NCBI GenBank assembly: GCA_028281765.1
Contig: JANQJF010000005.1
Location: 55,619 to 119,618 of the forward strand
From: Planctomycetota bacterium
GTDB lineage: Bacteria; Planctomycetota; UBA1135; UBA2386
Direction: 5' to 3'
Length of the DNA: 64,000 nt
Shown here: positions 52,374 through 59,172 of the stretch, piece after piece
Layout: the number at the start of each line of letters is the position of its first letter
Position numbering within the stretch: the stretch's first letter is position 1
The notes under the pieces: model-generated
The model's input: the letters and a program-made list of their open reading frames with translations, nothing else
Told to the model about the DNA's origin: nothing
The model's database searches: none
Program-made: the position numbers and the translations under genes

Positions 52374-52886
52374 TTGGAGATCCTTCGCCTACGAAAAGAC
52401 GCCGGCTACGCGGCCCCTGACGGTTCTGCATCGGGTCCGCTTACCCAGGCCGAGTTTGACTCTGTTCGCCGTTCCGTGCAGAGCGCACTGTTGGAGCACG
52501 GCACAGTCTGGCCACTCGACGCTGGTGTGGGCCCTGACGACTACGAGCGGTGTGATGATCCGGACTTCTGGGTTGTCGATGATTGGTGGTCGGACACGCA
52601 GAAGTTCGTGATGGTCCAGACGCGACCGGGCTGCATTTCGCGCCCGATTGTCTCGGCGCTCCACGATGTCTGTTGTCAGTCATCTGGGTGGGGCGTGGCC
52701 TGTACGTTGTTTCGCCGAGAGAAGCGGGTCGGCTACTTACTATTCCTGGATGGGTGCGTTATGCGGCAGGGGCGGATGTTCTGGCGATGCGGTAGCATCG
52801 AGCAGCTTCTCAATTCTTGTAGGCGTTGGTCGGCGGAAGCTGTCCAACAAGTCGCAGCGGCTGACCGCGCTTCGCGCGGCAGCTGA
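52374..52886 (+). CDS. Hypothetical cassette protein
   Basis: A 170-residue soluble protein beginning at a TTG 6 bases after the attC box. FWVVDDWWSDTQKFVMVQTR and SALHDVCCQSSGWGVACTLF, then KRVGYLLFLDGCVM, suggest a compact alpha/beta fold of the size of small immunity-type proteins. The stop lies inside the next attC, so the last ~14 residues are site-encoded. No family recognised. Confidence 0.55.
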   Translation: MEILRLRKDAGYAAPDGSASGPLTQAEFDSVRRSVQSALLEHGTVWPLDAGVGPDDYERCDDPDFWVVDDWWSDTQKFVMVQTRPGCISRPIVSALHDVCCQSSGWGVACTLFRREKRVGYLLFLDGCVMRQGRMFWRCGSIEQLLNSCRRWSAEAVQQVAAADRASRGS

Positions 52887-52904
52887 GCGACGTATCCGTT
52901 GGGC
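52842..52904 (+). other. attC site 10
   Basis: 63 bp from GTCCAAC to GTTGGGC; centre CCGCGCTTCGCGCGG is a strong hairpin. Confidence 0.9.
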
Positions 52905-52910
52905 TGACCG

Positions 52911-53225
52911 GTGAGCGACGACGATCTCACAACGAATCTCAAGCGCATCGTGCCTGATGGCCTGAGCTACTCAGAGGCCGTCAAGACTCATGTCCGCTTG
53001 TTCAGTAGCCTTGATGGCATCCCGCTGGAGCTACATCGCGCATGTGATCGCGATGGCTTGTCGCAAGCGTTCGCTGCACTTGCATCCAGCGGTTGGGTCC
53101 GAGCTGTTCCTAAGGATGTCGATGGCTCGAGCCCAGCTCACTGGTCTGGCCTGCTTGACGACATGCTTCTGGGGCGGCTCAAGCCGGAGTATGATCTCCC
53201 GTGGCTGCCGGATGCGTCCGCTTAG
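52911..53225 (+). CDS. Hypothetical cassette protein
   Basis: A 104-residue protein starting at a GTG 6 bases after the right box. LSYSEAVKTHVRLFSSLDGI, LSQAFAALASSGWVRAV and HWSGLLDDMLLGRLKPEYDL suggest an all-helical fold. No family recognised. It ends 12 bp before the next attC. Confidence 0.6.
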   Translation: MSDDDLTTNLKRIVPDGLSYSEAVKTHVRLFSSLDGIPLELHRACDRDGLSQAFAALASSGWVRAVPKDVDGSSPAHWSGLLDDMLLGRLKPEYDLPWLPDASA

Positions 53226-53237
53226 GTTGCGGCGGCA

Positions 53238-53301
53238 GCCCAACTAGATGATGCAGGTGGCGAGGCTCCGCCTCGCAGCTGATCATCCACAGACGTTGGA
53301 C
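53238..53301 (+). other. attC site 11
   Basis: 64 bp from GCCCAAC to GTTGGAC; centre GCGAGGCTCCGCCTCGC. Confidence 0.9.
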
Positions 53302-53377
53302 AGACCACTCGATCAGTTTCGGCTCCGACGAATCTCTGGCGGTGACACCGCGAAGATGATTCGATCCACGGCGATCC

Positions 53378-53890
53378 ATGACCTCGCCTCCGGAAGCAGT
53401 TCTGATCGCAGGAGCAAACGGCGCGGGCAAGACGACGTTTGCTCGTCAGTTCCTGCAGGTTCGGTATCCGACGGCTGAGTTCCTCAACGCCGACGAGATT
53501 CAACGAGAGGATTCAGCCTTCGCTCATCCCGTCGCGGCCGGCAGGGAGCTGGTTCGTCGCCTCGACGCACTGTCCCGCGAGGGAAGGACCTTCGCGGTCG
53601 AGACCACGCTCGCGAGTCGAGGTTACGTTGACAAGCTCCGGAGCTGGAGCGAGCTGGGTTATTCCACGAGTCTCCACTTCATCGAGCTGCCTTCAGCGGA
53701 CTTCGCCGTGCGGCGTGTTGCGATGCGGGTTGCGGCCGGAGGACATGACGTGCCGGAGGCCGATGTAAGGAGGCGTTTCGAGCGAGGGTTGCAGCTGTTT
53801 CCGGGCGTCTACCAGCAGCTTGTCGACCGGTGGTATCATTGGAGCAGTGACGAACGAGGCCTCAGACTTGTCAACCAACACAACGAGTGA
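53378..53890 (+). CDS. Zeta-toxin-like P-loop kinase
   Basis: A 170-residue P-loop ATPase. Walker A GANGAGKT is at residues 12-19, followed by FLNADEIQRE (37-46; the Asp position is equivalent to the zeta catalytic Asp), VETTLASRGY (74-83) and RRRFERGLQLFPGVYQQLV. This is the COG4185/zeta group. Zeta toxins phosphorylate UDP-GlcNAc and block wall synthesis; whether this short form does so is unproven. The last 44 bases overlap the next small ORF. A 3' fragment of a second copy lies at 57488-57658. Confidence 0.75.
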   Translation: MTSPPEAVLIAGANGAGKTTFARQFLQVRYPTAEFLNADEIQREDSAFAHPVAAGRELVRRLDALSREGRTFAVETTLASRGYVDKLRSWSELGYSTSLHFIELPSADFAVRRVAMRVAAGGHDVPEADVRRRFERGLQLFPGVYQQLVDRWYHWSSDERGLRLVNQHNE

Positions 53891-54068
53891 CGCAGACGAA
53901 CTCGAACTCGAGATCATGCTCGAAGCTGCCCGGCGTGCGACCTGGGACGCACTCCACGGTCCAAGGCACCTTCGGTCGGGACGGTTTCGTCCGCTTCTTG
54001 ACGACGAAGAGCGCGTTGACGCTGCCCAACCCGGCGATGCAGCCGACGGCGCTTCGCGCCGCGACTGA
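53847..54068 (+). CDS. Small acidic protein overlapping the zeta-like gene, candidate antitoxin
   Basis: A 73-residue acidic protein (DADELELEIMLEAARRATWD, RSGRFRPLLDDEERVD) beginning at a GTG inside the kinase gene. Its last ~15 residues are encoded by attC sequence. Its size, charge and overlap fit an antitoxin, but in the best-known epsilon-zeta pairs the antitoxin comes first, so this is inference. A copy that differs at one residue survives at 57615-57836 next to a dead kinase gene. Confidence 0.6.
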   Translation: MTNEASDLSTNTTSDADELELEIMLEAARRATWDALHGPRHLRSGRFRPLLDDEERVDAAQPGDAADGASRRD

Positions 54069-54085
54069 TCGCCATCCTGTTAGGC
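54024..54085 (+). other. attC site 12
   Basis: 62 bp from GCCCAAC to GTTAGGC; centre GGCGCTTCGCGCC. Confidence 0.9.
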
Positions 54086-54098
54086 AGGCGAAGCGACT

Positions 54099-54401
54099 GT
54101 GGTCGGCCCGAAGACAACCAGGCTTATCGACGTTCTAGATGAACTCGTTCCGGTCCTGCGCGAACTCGAATTGGGTCACTGGGCCGACTGGATGAACGAG
54201 AGTGCTCGGCGTTTGCGACAGGGTGACTTTTCTGGAGTGGGGCACCTGCTGAGTGCCTACGGAGGGATGGGGAGCTTCAACGACATTCTCCCTGATCTCG
54301 TCGGTGGTCAGGCGGATGATCGAATTGAGCGAGCGCGGCGACTTCGCGCGGACGTCTGGACCTTGGCGGAGGAGATTCGCCACGAGATCGAATCCGGGTA
54401 G
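54099..54401 (+). CDS. Conserved hypothetical small helical protein
   Basis: A 100-residue helical protein starting at a GTG 13 bases after the attC. VLDELVPVLRELELGHWADW is followed by VGHLLSAYGGMGSFNDILPD and a C-terminal helix (ARRLRADVWTLAEEIRHEIE). The SAYGGMGSFND segment recalls a small domain family of unknown function seen in other genomes (DUF6966-like); I am not certain. Single-gene cassette. Confidence 0.6.
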   Translation: MVGPKTTRLIDVLDELVPVLRELELGHWADWMNESARRLRQGDFSGVGHLLSAYGGMGSFNDILPDLVGGQADDRIERARRLRADVWTLAEEIRHEIESG

Positions 54402-54404
54402 GCT

Positions 54405-54466
54405 GTCCAACCCGGCGATGCAATTGACGGTGCTTCGCGCCGAGGCTGACCGCCAACTTGTTAGGC
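54405..54466 (+). other. attC site 13
   Basis: 62 bp from GTCCAAC to GTTAGGC; the internal arms are slightly eroded (CAATTGACGG). Confidence 0.87.
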
Positions 54467-54483
54467 ACGCCGTCGAGGGGTTT

Positions 54484-54816
54484 ATGGGTCTGAACCGATC
54501 GATATTTGTGGTCCGCCCCACCGGCGAGTTTCTTGACTGGCTGATCTCTCTCGACGAGGAAGAGTTCACGCTGGAGCAGGTCGCGAGCGACGCTACCGCG
54601 TACCTCGTTCCCTTGGTAGATTGCTCAGATCAACTCGCGAATCGCGTCGCAGACTTCTGGGAGCAGATTTTCGAGGACCAGCTCGAGGAGTGGTCTACCG
54701 ACGAGACTACATGGCCCAGCCCTCGATCCCTCAGCATGTTCCAGCGTTGGTTCGACGTGCAACTTCACGCGACTGTGATAGACCTCGCAGATCTGCCGAT
54801 CATGGAGTTCGAGTAG
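54484..54816 (+). CDS. Conserved hypothetical cassette protein
   Basis: A 110-residue protein. GLNRSIFVVRPTGEFLDWLI, then YLVPLVDCSDQLANRVADFW and EQIFEDQLEEWSTDETTWP followed by LSMFQRWFDVQLHATVIDL. This matches a widespread small family of unknown role that opens with RSIFVVRP-like sequence and ends with FxxWFxV. Single-gene cassette. Confidence 0.65.
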   Translation: MGLNRSIFVVRPTGEFLDWLISLDEEEFTLEQVASDATAYLVPLVDCSDQLANRVADFWEQIFEDQLEEWSTDETTWPSPRSLSMFQRWFDVQLHATVIDLADLPIMEFE

Positions 54817-54819
54817 GAT

Positions 54820-54880
54820 GCCTAACCCGCCTCAGCAGCCGACCGCCTTCGGCGGCGGCTGAGAGACATACCCGTTGGGC
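54820..54880 (+). other. attC site 14
   Basis: 61 bp from GCCTAAC to GTTGGGC; centre CCGCCTTCGGCGG, as in sites 5 and 6. Confidence 0.9.
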
Positions 54881-54892
54881 GGCTAGAAAGTG

Positions 54893-55402
54893 ATGCACGC
54901 GGAGTTCCGACACACTCTCGACTCCGAATGGGCACCGCTGGATCCCGTTCGGTTGGGTCGTGTTCCACCCGGACTTGGAACCGCAGACCGCTTCGTCATC
55001 GCGTCGAAGGGCACTTCTTCGAGGGTGCGCGTTGATCTGTACGCTGATAACGAGGTCTTTTTTCATGAAGAGGTGCGGTGGTGGTCCAATCTCCTCGCCA
55101 TCGGATGGGGGCACTGGCTGCATCTCGTCAGTCCATCGTTGGGCGTCGTGTCGTCCACCGACCTGGCTAGCTACTTCGGTTCGATGCGGGAAGTGGGCGA
55201 CGTGTTGCTCGTTGCGTCTGCACAAAAACTGTTCTGCTTCGGCGGCGACGGAGATTTGCGCTGGCGCAGTCCGGAGATTGCTCTGGATGGCGTCATTCTG
55301 GACGCAGTCAACGGCGACGTCGTCAGGGGTCAGGGAGAATGGGACCCTCCAGGCGGATGGAGACCGTTCGCAGTACGGCTCTCATCTGGAGAGGTGCTGT
55401 GA
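54893..55402 (+). CDS. Hypothetical beta-rich cassette protein
   Basis: A 169-residue protein made mostly of predicted strands (SRVRVDLYADNEVFFHEEVR, LLAIGWGHWLHLVSPSLGVV, VGDVLLVASAQKLFCFGGDG), suggestive of a propeller-like or barrel fold. No family recognised. A GTG immediately upstream (54890) is an alternative start. It ends 4 bp before attC 15. Confidence 0.6.
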   Translation: MHAEFRHTLDSEWAPLDPVRLGRVPPGLGTADRFVIASKGTSSRVRVDLYADNEVFFHEEVRWWSNLLAIGWGHWLHLVSPSLGVVSSTDLASYFGSMREVGDVLLVASAQKLFCFGGDGDLRWRSPEIALDGVILDAVNGDVVRGQGEWDPPGGWRPFAVRLSSGEVL

Positions 55403-55406
55403 GGCC

Positions 55407-55472
55407 GCCTAACATGTCGTCGCAGACAGACCGACGCTTCGCGCCGGGTGCTGAATGGCAAGGCCGTTAGGC
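55407..55472 (+). other. attC site 15
   Basis: 66 bp from GCCTAAC to GTTAGGC, perfectly complementary outer boxes; the inner part is more divergent. Confidence 0.85.
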
Positions 55473-55480
55473 ATTCCGAC

Positions 55481-55929
55481 GTGACGAGTCTCTTGCGCAT
55501 CGAACCCCGCGAGCGCGTTGCACCCATAGTGGATCCGCTGTCCGCAGGACTCGCCGCGTTCGCGTTCGGCTCATTCTTGTACTTCTACGTCGGAGAGTCG
55601 ATCGGCTTCGTAGCGGCGGCGAGTGCCCTGTTGTTCGCGGTTGGCCTCGCTCTTTGGGCACGGTCGCGGCGGAAGTCAGACGCGCGGTCGATCGAGATCG
55701 ACGAGTCAGGCATCCGGGTCTCGAGGCGAGCGCGCACGGACGTGCTGCGGTGGACTGGCCTGCGTTCCGCCCGGTACGGGCCGACGTTCGATGGCTGCTA
55801 ATCCTGGAGACTGAGGCACTCCGACGGCGTCCTCAGATTGTTCGACTGCGGTATCCGTGGCAAGGACTGGCGCCGGCTCTGCCGGGCGATCTGCTCGTTC
55901 ACTCCGGCAGATGTGGTCATTCGAGTTGA
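55481..55929 (+). pseudogene. Membrane protein gene with frameshift
   Basis: The first frame encodes two membrane helices (LAAFAFGSFLYFYVGESIGF, AAASALLFAVGLALWA) and IEIDESGIRVSRRARTDVLR. It stops at 55801, but one base off the frame continues as WLLILETEALRRRPQIVRLR to a stop at 55929, giving the expected strand-turn-strand of a PH-like domain. So a single-base deletion near 55790 probably broke the gene. Confidence 0.6.
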
Positions 55930-55960
55930 CCTGCTGACCAAGTTGACGAGAGGATTGGGT

Positions 55961-56010
55961 GACTTGCCCGGCGATGCAGCCGATGACGCACTTCGATCGT
56001 GACACGCGCC
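55961..56010 (+). other. Truncated attC remnant
   Basis: GCCCGGCGATGCAGCCGATG and CTTCGATCGTGAC match the left two thirds of sites such as 54024; the right box is lost where the reverse-strand gene begins. Confidence 0.6.
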
Positions 56011-56025
56011 ATGATTCGTTGCGCA

Positions 56026-57192
56026 CTACCTCGGCTGAGGGGATCGCGTGGCGTCTCGATACTCCGCAACCGGGATCTCCACCGGAATCACCCGATCCTT
56101 CGACATGTCGATGATGTCCACTTCGCCAACGACCCTTTCCCCAGAGCGTCCCATCGACCAAGAGATCCGAAAGCGACCTGGCCGAGTGATTCGGTAGTCA
56201 GCGATTCCACGGACCCCGTGCGGCCTCTCCATGGCGCACGCGGAGGGAATTTGCACGATTGGGCGAGGTCTCGAGTCTGGGCCGCGAAGGTTACGAAGGT
56301 TTGTCCTCAACGCCGCGGAACTCCGCTTGGGATCTTGGAGTCGCGATAGCTCTACAGACTCTGCCACCACCTCGCCATTCAACGGAGCCATACCGACTCG
56401 AGGAGTCCCGGAGTCAAACGTTGTGCCGTCCGCGAGCTCTGCCCGTAGACGAACCAGGCAACCATCTTCCAGCCGGACTTCGTTGCTGCCCTGCAGTTGA
56501 ATTGTCTGGGCCAAATAGCCGGCTGCCCAGACCTCCGCCATCTGGTTCTCGAAGGCTGCGAAGACAGTGAGTCGCCCATCGTGATCGGTCACCGCGTGGG
56601 CAATGGGTCTCCCGTTGTCGTCGAGCAACTGAAGGTGCCCGCGGACATCCAGCGGGTGCGCGTCGAGGTCTGCGAATCGCACCTCGGCAATCCGGACAAC
56701 TTCCACATCGATCGGGTTCAGCCTCGGATCGCTCGCTATCCCCGCACCAGGAATCTCTACACGGAGCACTCGAGCGACTGGTTCCGGCAGATCCGTTGCG
56801 AATACCTGCAGGTCGACTGTGATGGGGGAACTCGCGAATCGAAACAACCGGAACGACCCATCTGCCGCCAGATAGAGCGATCGACCTCGACCCGTCGTCA
56901 AGTCCACACATTGGATGCGGAAGTCAGTCGAGCGCATCCCTTCTCGCCAACGGAGTTTCCCCTCCAGGGCAACGGGTATCCGGTTCTCGACTGCCGGCGC
57001 ATCATTCGATGTTGGCTGTTGTCCGTTTGGAACGATCGGCGAGACCTCGTGTCCTGCAGGCTGTTCAACACCCCGATGTCCCGATTCGTTGGGATCATCG
57101 GCGCTGTTCGTACCCAGAGCCCGATTAATGATCACCAACGCAATGATGACGCTCAAAAGAGCTGCAAGAGTGATTGCCGAGGTTCGCCGCAT
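56026..57192 (-). CDS. Secreted carboxypeptidase-regulatory-like protein
   Basis: A 388-residue exported protein with an N-terminal membrane segment (ITLAALLSVIIALVIINRAL). The body consists of beta-sandwich repeats of CarboxypepD_reg type (HLQLLDDNGRPIAHAVTDHD, VRLRAELADGTTFDSGTPRV). It is the only reverse-strand gene in the array and interrupts the series of cassettes: an attC is truncated at one side and a decayed zeta fragment lies at the other. It is related in style to the 59173-60921 protein. Probably inserted, or an older resident sequence. Confidence 0.65.
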   Translation of the reverse strand: MRRTSAITLAALLSVIIALVIINRALGTNSADDPNESGHRGVEQPAGHEVSPIVPNGQQPTSNDAPAVENRIPVALEGKLRWREGMRSTDFRIQCVDLTTGRGRSLYLAADGSFRLFRFASSPITVDLQVFATDLPEPVARVLRVEIPGAGIASDPRLNPIDVEVVRIAEVRFADLDAHPLDVRGHLQLLDDNGRPIAHAVTDHDGRLTVFAAFENQMAEVWAAGYLAQTIQLQGSNEVRLEDGCLVRLRAELADGTTFDSGTPRVGMAPLNGEVVAESVELSRLQDPKRSSAALRTNLRNLRGPDSRPRPIVQIPSACAMERPHGVRGIADYRITRPGRFRISWSMGRSGERVVGEVDIIDMSKDRVIPVEIPVAEYRDATRSPQPR

Positions 57193-57487
57193 CGTTACCT
57201 AGCCCTCATGAACGGGTCCACTCACCGACCTCGTTTCCGTTCAAATCGTATTGGGTCCCGGAACTGCCTGATGTCGAATCCGATTCATCGTGTTGACTCT
57301 CCAAGTCGAGTTGAAACGGGGACGAGCCCGCATGATGGAGCCGCGGCACGATCCTGGTCAAGGACCGGAGGTTCGAGCGATTGACGGCATTCGACACGAT
57401 CGGCATTCGACCGATCGGCGAGCGAACCAATCGGGCAAGGGGCTGCTCGACCTTCGTGCGTCAGCGAACCGGCGGTCGGTAGATCGA

Positions 57488-57658
57488 GCTGGGTTTGTTC
57501 CACGAGTCTCCACTTTGTCGAGCTGCCTTCAGCGGACTTCGCCGTGCGGCTTGTTGCGATGCGGGTTTCCGGGCGTCTGCCAGCAGCTCGTCGACCGGTG
57601 GTATCATTGGAGCAGTGACGAACGAGGCCTCAGACTTGTCAACCAACACCACGAGTGA
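57488..57658 (+). pseudogene. Decayed second copy of the zeta-like kinase gene
   Basis: Only the 3' third remains. It matches 53650-53890 (shared GAGCTGCCTTCAGCGGACTT and CGACCGGTGGTATCATTGGA) with an internal deletion of about 75 bp between GATGCGGGTT and TCCGGGCGTC. The P-loop part is absent. The last residues QLVDRWYHWSSDERGLRLVN are kept. The 295 bp upstream (57193-57487) hold no convincing gene. Confidence 0.8.
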
Positions 57659-57836
57659 CGCAGATGAACTCGAACTCGAGATCATGCTCGAAGCTGCCCG
57701 GCGTGCGAACTGGGACGCTCTCCACGGTCCGAGGCACCTTCGGTCGGGACGGTTTCGCCCGCTTCTTGATGACGAAGAGCGCGTTGACGCTGCCCAGCCC
57801 GGCGATGCAGCCGACGGCGCCTCGCGCCGCGACTGA
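57615..57836 (+). CDS. Orphan copy of the small acidic candidate antitoxin
   Basis: A 73-residue ORF that differs from the 53847-54068 product at one residue (Asn for Thr in AARRANWD). It is intact although its neighbouring kinase is destroyed. Survival of the small partner after toxin loss would fit an anti-addiction role; recent duplication is the simpler alternative. Confidence 0.6.
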   Translation: MTNEASDLSTNTTSDADELELEIMLEAARRANWDALHGPRHLRSGRFRPLLDDEERVDAAQPGDAADGASRRD

Positions 57837-57857
57837 TCGCCAACCTGATGTCGGTGT
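57792..57857 (+). other. Degenerate attC
   Basis: The left part duplicates site 12 (GCCCAGC box, CCGGCGATGCAGCCGACGGC) but the right box reads GATGTCGG instead of GTTAGGC. Confidence 0.65.
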
Positions 57858-57872
57858 GCATCGGACCCCGCG

Positions 57873-58136
57873 ATGAGTGACAGCGAGCTGATATGTGTGC
57901 GCTGCAACCGCCCCGTGCGGCGCAATCGCGATCTCTTTCACGACGTCTTCGAGCGAATGCACTGGCTTTGCTTCCATCTCGAGTTCGAGCACGAAGGCGA
58001 TCCCGATGAACCTTGCGACGACCAGTCTTGCCACGAGTGGCAGCTCGAGGTATTCCGTGCGAAGCTCACGCAGCTGGGCCACGACCCCGACAAGGTCATC
58101 GCCGATGCCGTCCAGGCGAAGTGGCCGAGCAGCTGA
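57873..58136 (+). CDS. Small Cys/His-rich protein, possible metal binder
   Basis: An 87-residue protein. CVRC near the N-terminus and CDDQSCHEW later could form a zinc site, with WLCFHLEFEHE between. The C-terminal helix is LEVFRAKLTQLGHDPDKVIA. No family recognised. Confidence 0.6.
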   Translation: MSDSELICVRCNRPVRRNRDLFHDVFERMHWLCFHLEFEHEGDPDEPCDDQSCHEWQLEVFRAKLTQLGHDPDKVIADAVQAKWPSS

Positions 58137-58206
58137 CAAGCCTCTCCAGCTGACACGGTGGTTGCTCGCGCTCCGGCTGTGCAGCTGAGCCCCACAGTCT
58201 TTAGCG
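58134..58206 (+). other. Degenerate attC
   Basis: Inner arms TCCAGCTGACAC and GTGCAGCTGAGC are well kept; the outer boxes are eroded (GACAAGC, GTCTTTAGC). Confidence 0.55.
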
Positions 58207-58214
58207 CAACAGAC

Positions 58215-58580
58215 GTGAGTCAATCTGCATCCCAAGCTGCCGCGTTCTATCGTGATGTCGCCAAGAGTGGTCGTGTCTGGACGATCAAGGACGACGGTGG
58301 CTACCCCGCGCCACTCAAACCCAGCGGGCAGCGCGCGCAGCCATTCTGGTCCTCTGCCTCTCGTGTCCGGCGAATCATCAGTGGAGTGCCTGCGTACGGC
58401 GGCTTCGAGCCGGTGGAGCTGACGTGGCGGGAGTTTTGCGAGAAATGGGTTCCCATGTTGCAGGAGTCAGGCCTGCTCGTCGGAGTCAACTGGTCCGGCA
58501 AGCGAGCGGTTGGCTACGATCTGGATCCCGGTGACGTCGTTGAGTGTGTCGAGGCGGCACGCTCCGCGGATGCCGGTTAA
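58215..58580 (+). CDS. DUF2750-family protein
   Basis: A 121-residue protein starting at a GTG. AAAFYRDVAKSGRVWTIKDD, FWSSASRVRRIISGVPAYGG, FCEKWVPMLQESGLLVGVNW and SGKRAVGYDLDPGDVV follow the DUF2750 consensus over its full length. DUF2750 is a small, often mobile family of unknown function. Confidence 0.8.
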   Translation: MSQSASQAAAFYRDVAKSGRVWTIKDDGGYPAPLKPSGQRAQPFWSSASRVRRIISGVPAYGGFEPVELTWREFCEKWVPMLQESGLLVGVNWSGKRAVGYDLDPGDVVECVEAARSADAG

Positions 58581-58603
58581 CGAGTCGTAGCGCAACCGAC
58601 ACG

Positions 58604-59035
58604 ATGCGAATCCGAGCAGCAGCGTCCACAGATCGCGACTCCCTCGTTGCCTTCGATCACGTGGCGCGCTCTGAACCGGGACGCGTTCGGTTCATCGACC
58701 GGATCCTCAGGTCAGCAACGTGCCTCGTAGCAGAGCCCCAGGGGCGCGTCGTTGCATACGCTGCGCTGGAGTACACCTTCTACGAGCAGGGTTTCGTGTC
58801 CATGCTCTACGTGGCTGAAGCGGAACGACGCCAGGGCATTGGGGGAGCTCTCATGCGGGCGCTCGCGGCCCGGTGCATGACGCCAAAGCTGTTCACGTCG
58901 ACGAACCAGTCCAACCAGCCGATGCAACAGCTCCTTGACGTGCTCGGGTACACTCCGAGTGGTGTCATCCACAACCTCGATCCGGGAGATCCAGAACTCG
59001 TGTATGTGCTGGATCTTCGGGAGCGTGGTGCCTGA
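58604..59035 (+). CDS. GNAT-family N-acetyltransferase
   Basis: A 143-residue acetyl-CoA-dependent transferase. The first strand is MRIRAAASTDRDSLVAF; the acetyl-CoA-binding motif A is FVSMLYVAEAERRQGIGGAL, with the Q/RxxGxG/A signature as RRQGIGG; the last helix is NQPMQQLLDVLGYTPSG. Substrate unknown; cassette GNATs can modify antibiotics, small amines or protein termini. A broken relative sits at 44835-45063. Confidence 0.85.
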   Translation: MRIRAAASTDRDSLVAFDHVARSEPGRVRFIDRILRSATCLVAEPQGRVVAYAALEYTFYEQGFVSMLYVAEAERRQGIGGALMRALAARCMTPKLFTSTNQSNQPMQQLLDVLGYTPSGVIHNLDPGDPELVYVLDLRERGA

Positions 59036-59093
59036 CCCGGCGCCCTGTCGGTCTCGCGCCGCTCGCCGCAGGTTAGCGCCCAAGTCGTTGAGG
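59030..59093 (+). other. Degenerate attC
   Basis: From GCCTGAC (which supplies the TGA stop of the GNAT gene) to GTTGAGG, with a weak internal dyad. Confidence 0.55.
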
Positions 59094-59172
59094 TGGAAAC
59101 CGGTCGAGTCGGCGAGCGGACTTGATCGCGCGACGGACCTCCAGCCGCCGATTCGCTGGTAGCATCACAGGC

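Noticed and set aside
57206..57430. Reverse-strand open frame ending TQYDLNGNEVGEW
   Set aside because: The tail looks protein-like but the rest does not, and there is no start signal; it may be a remnant, so I leave it unannotated.
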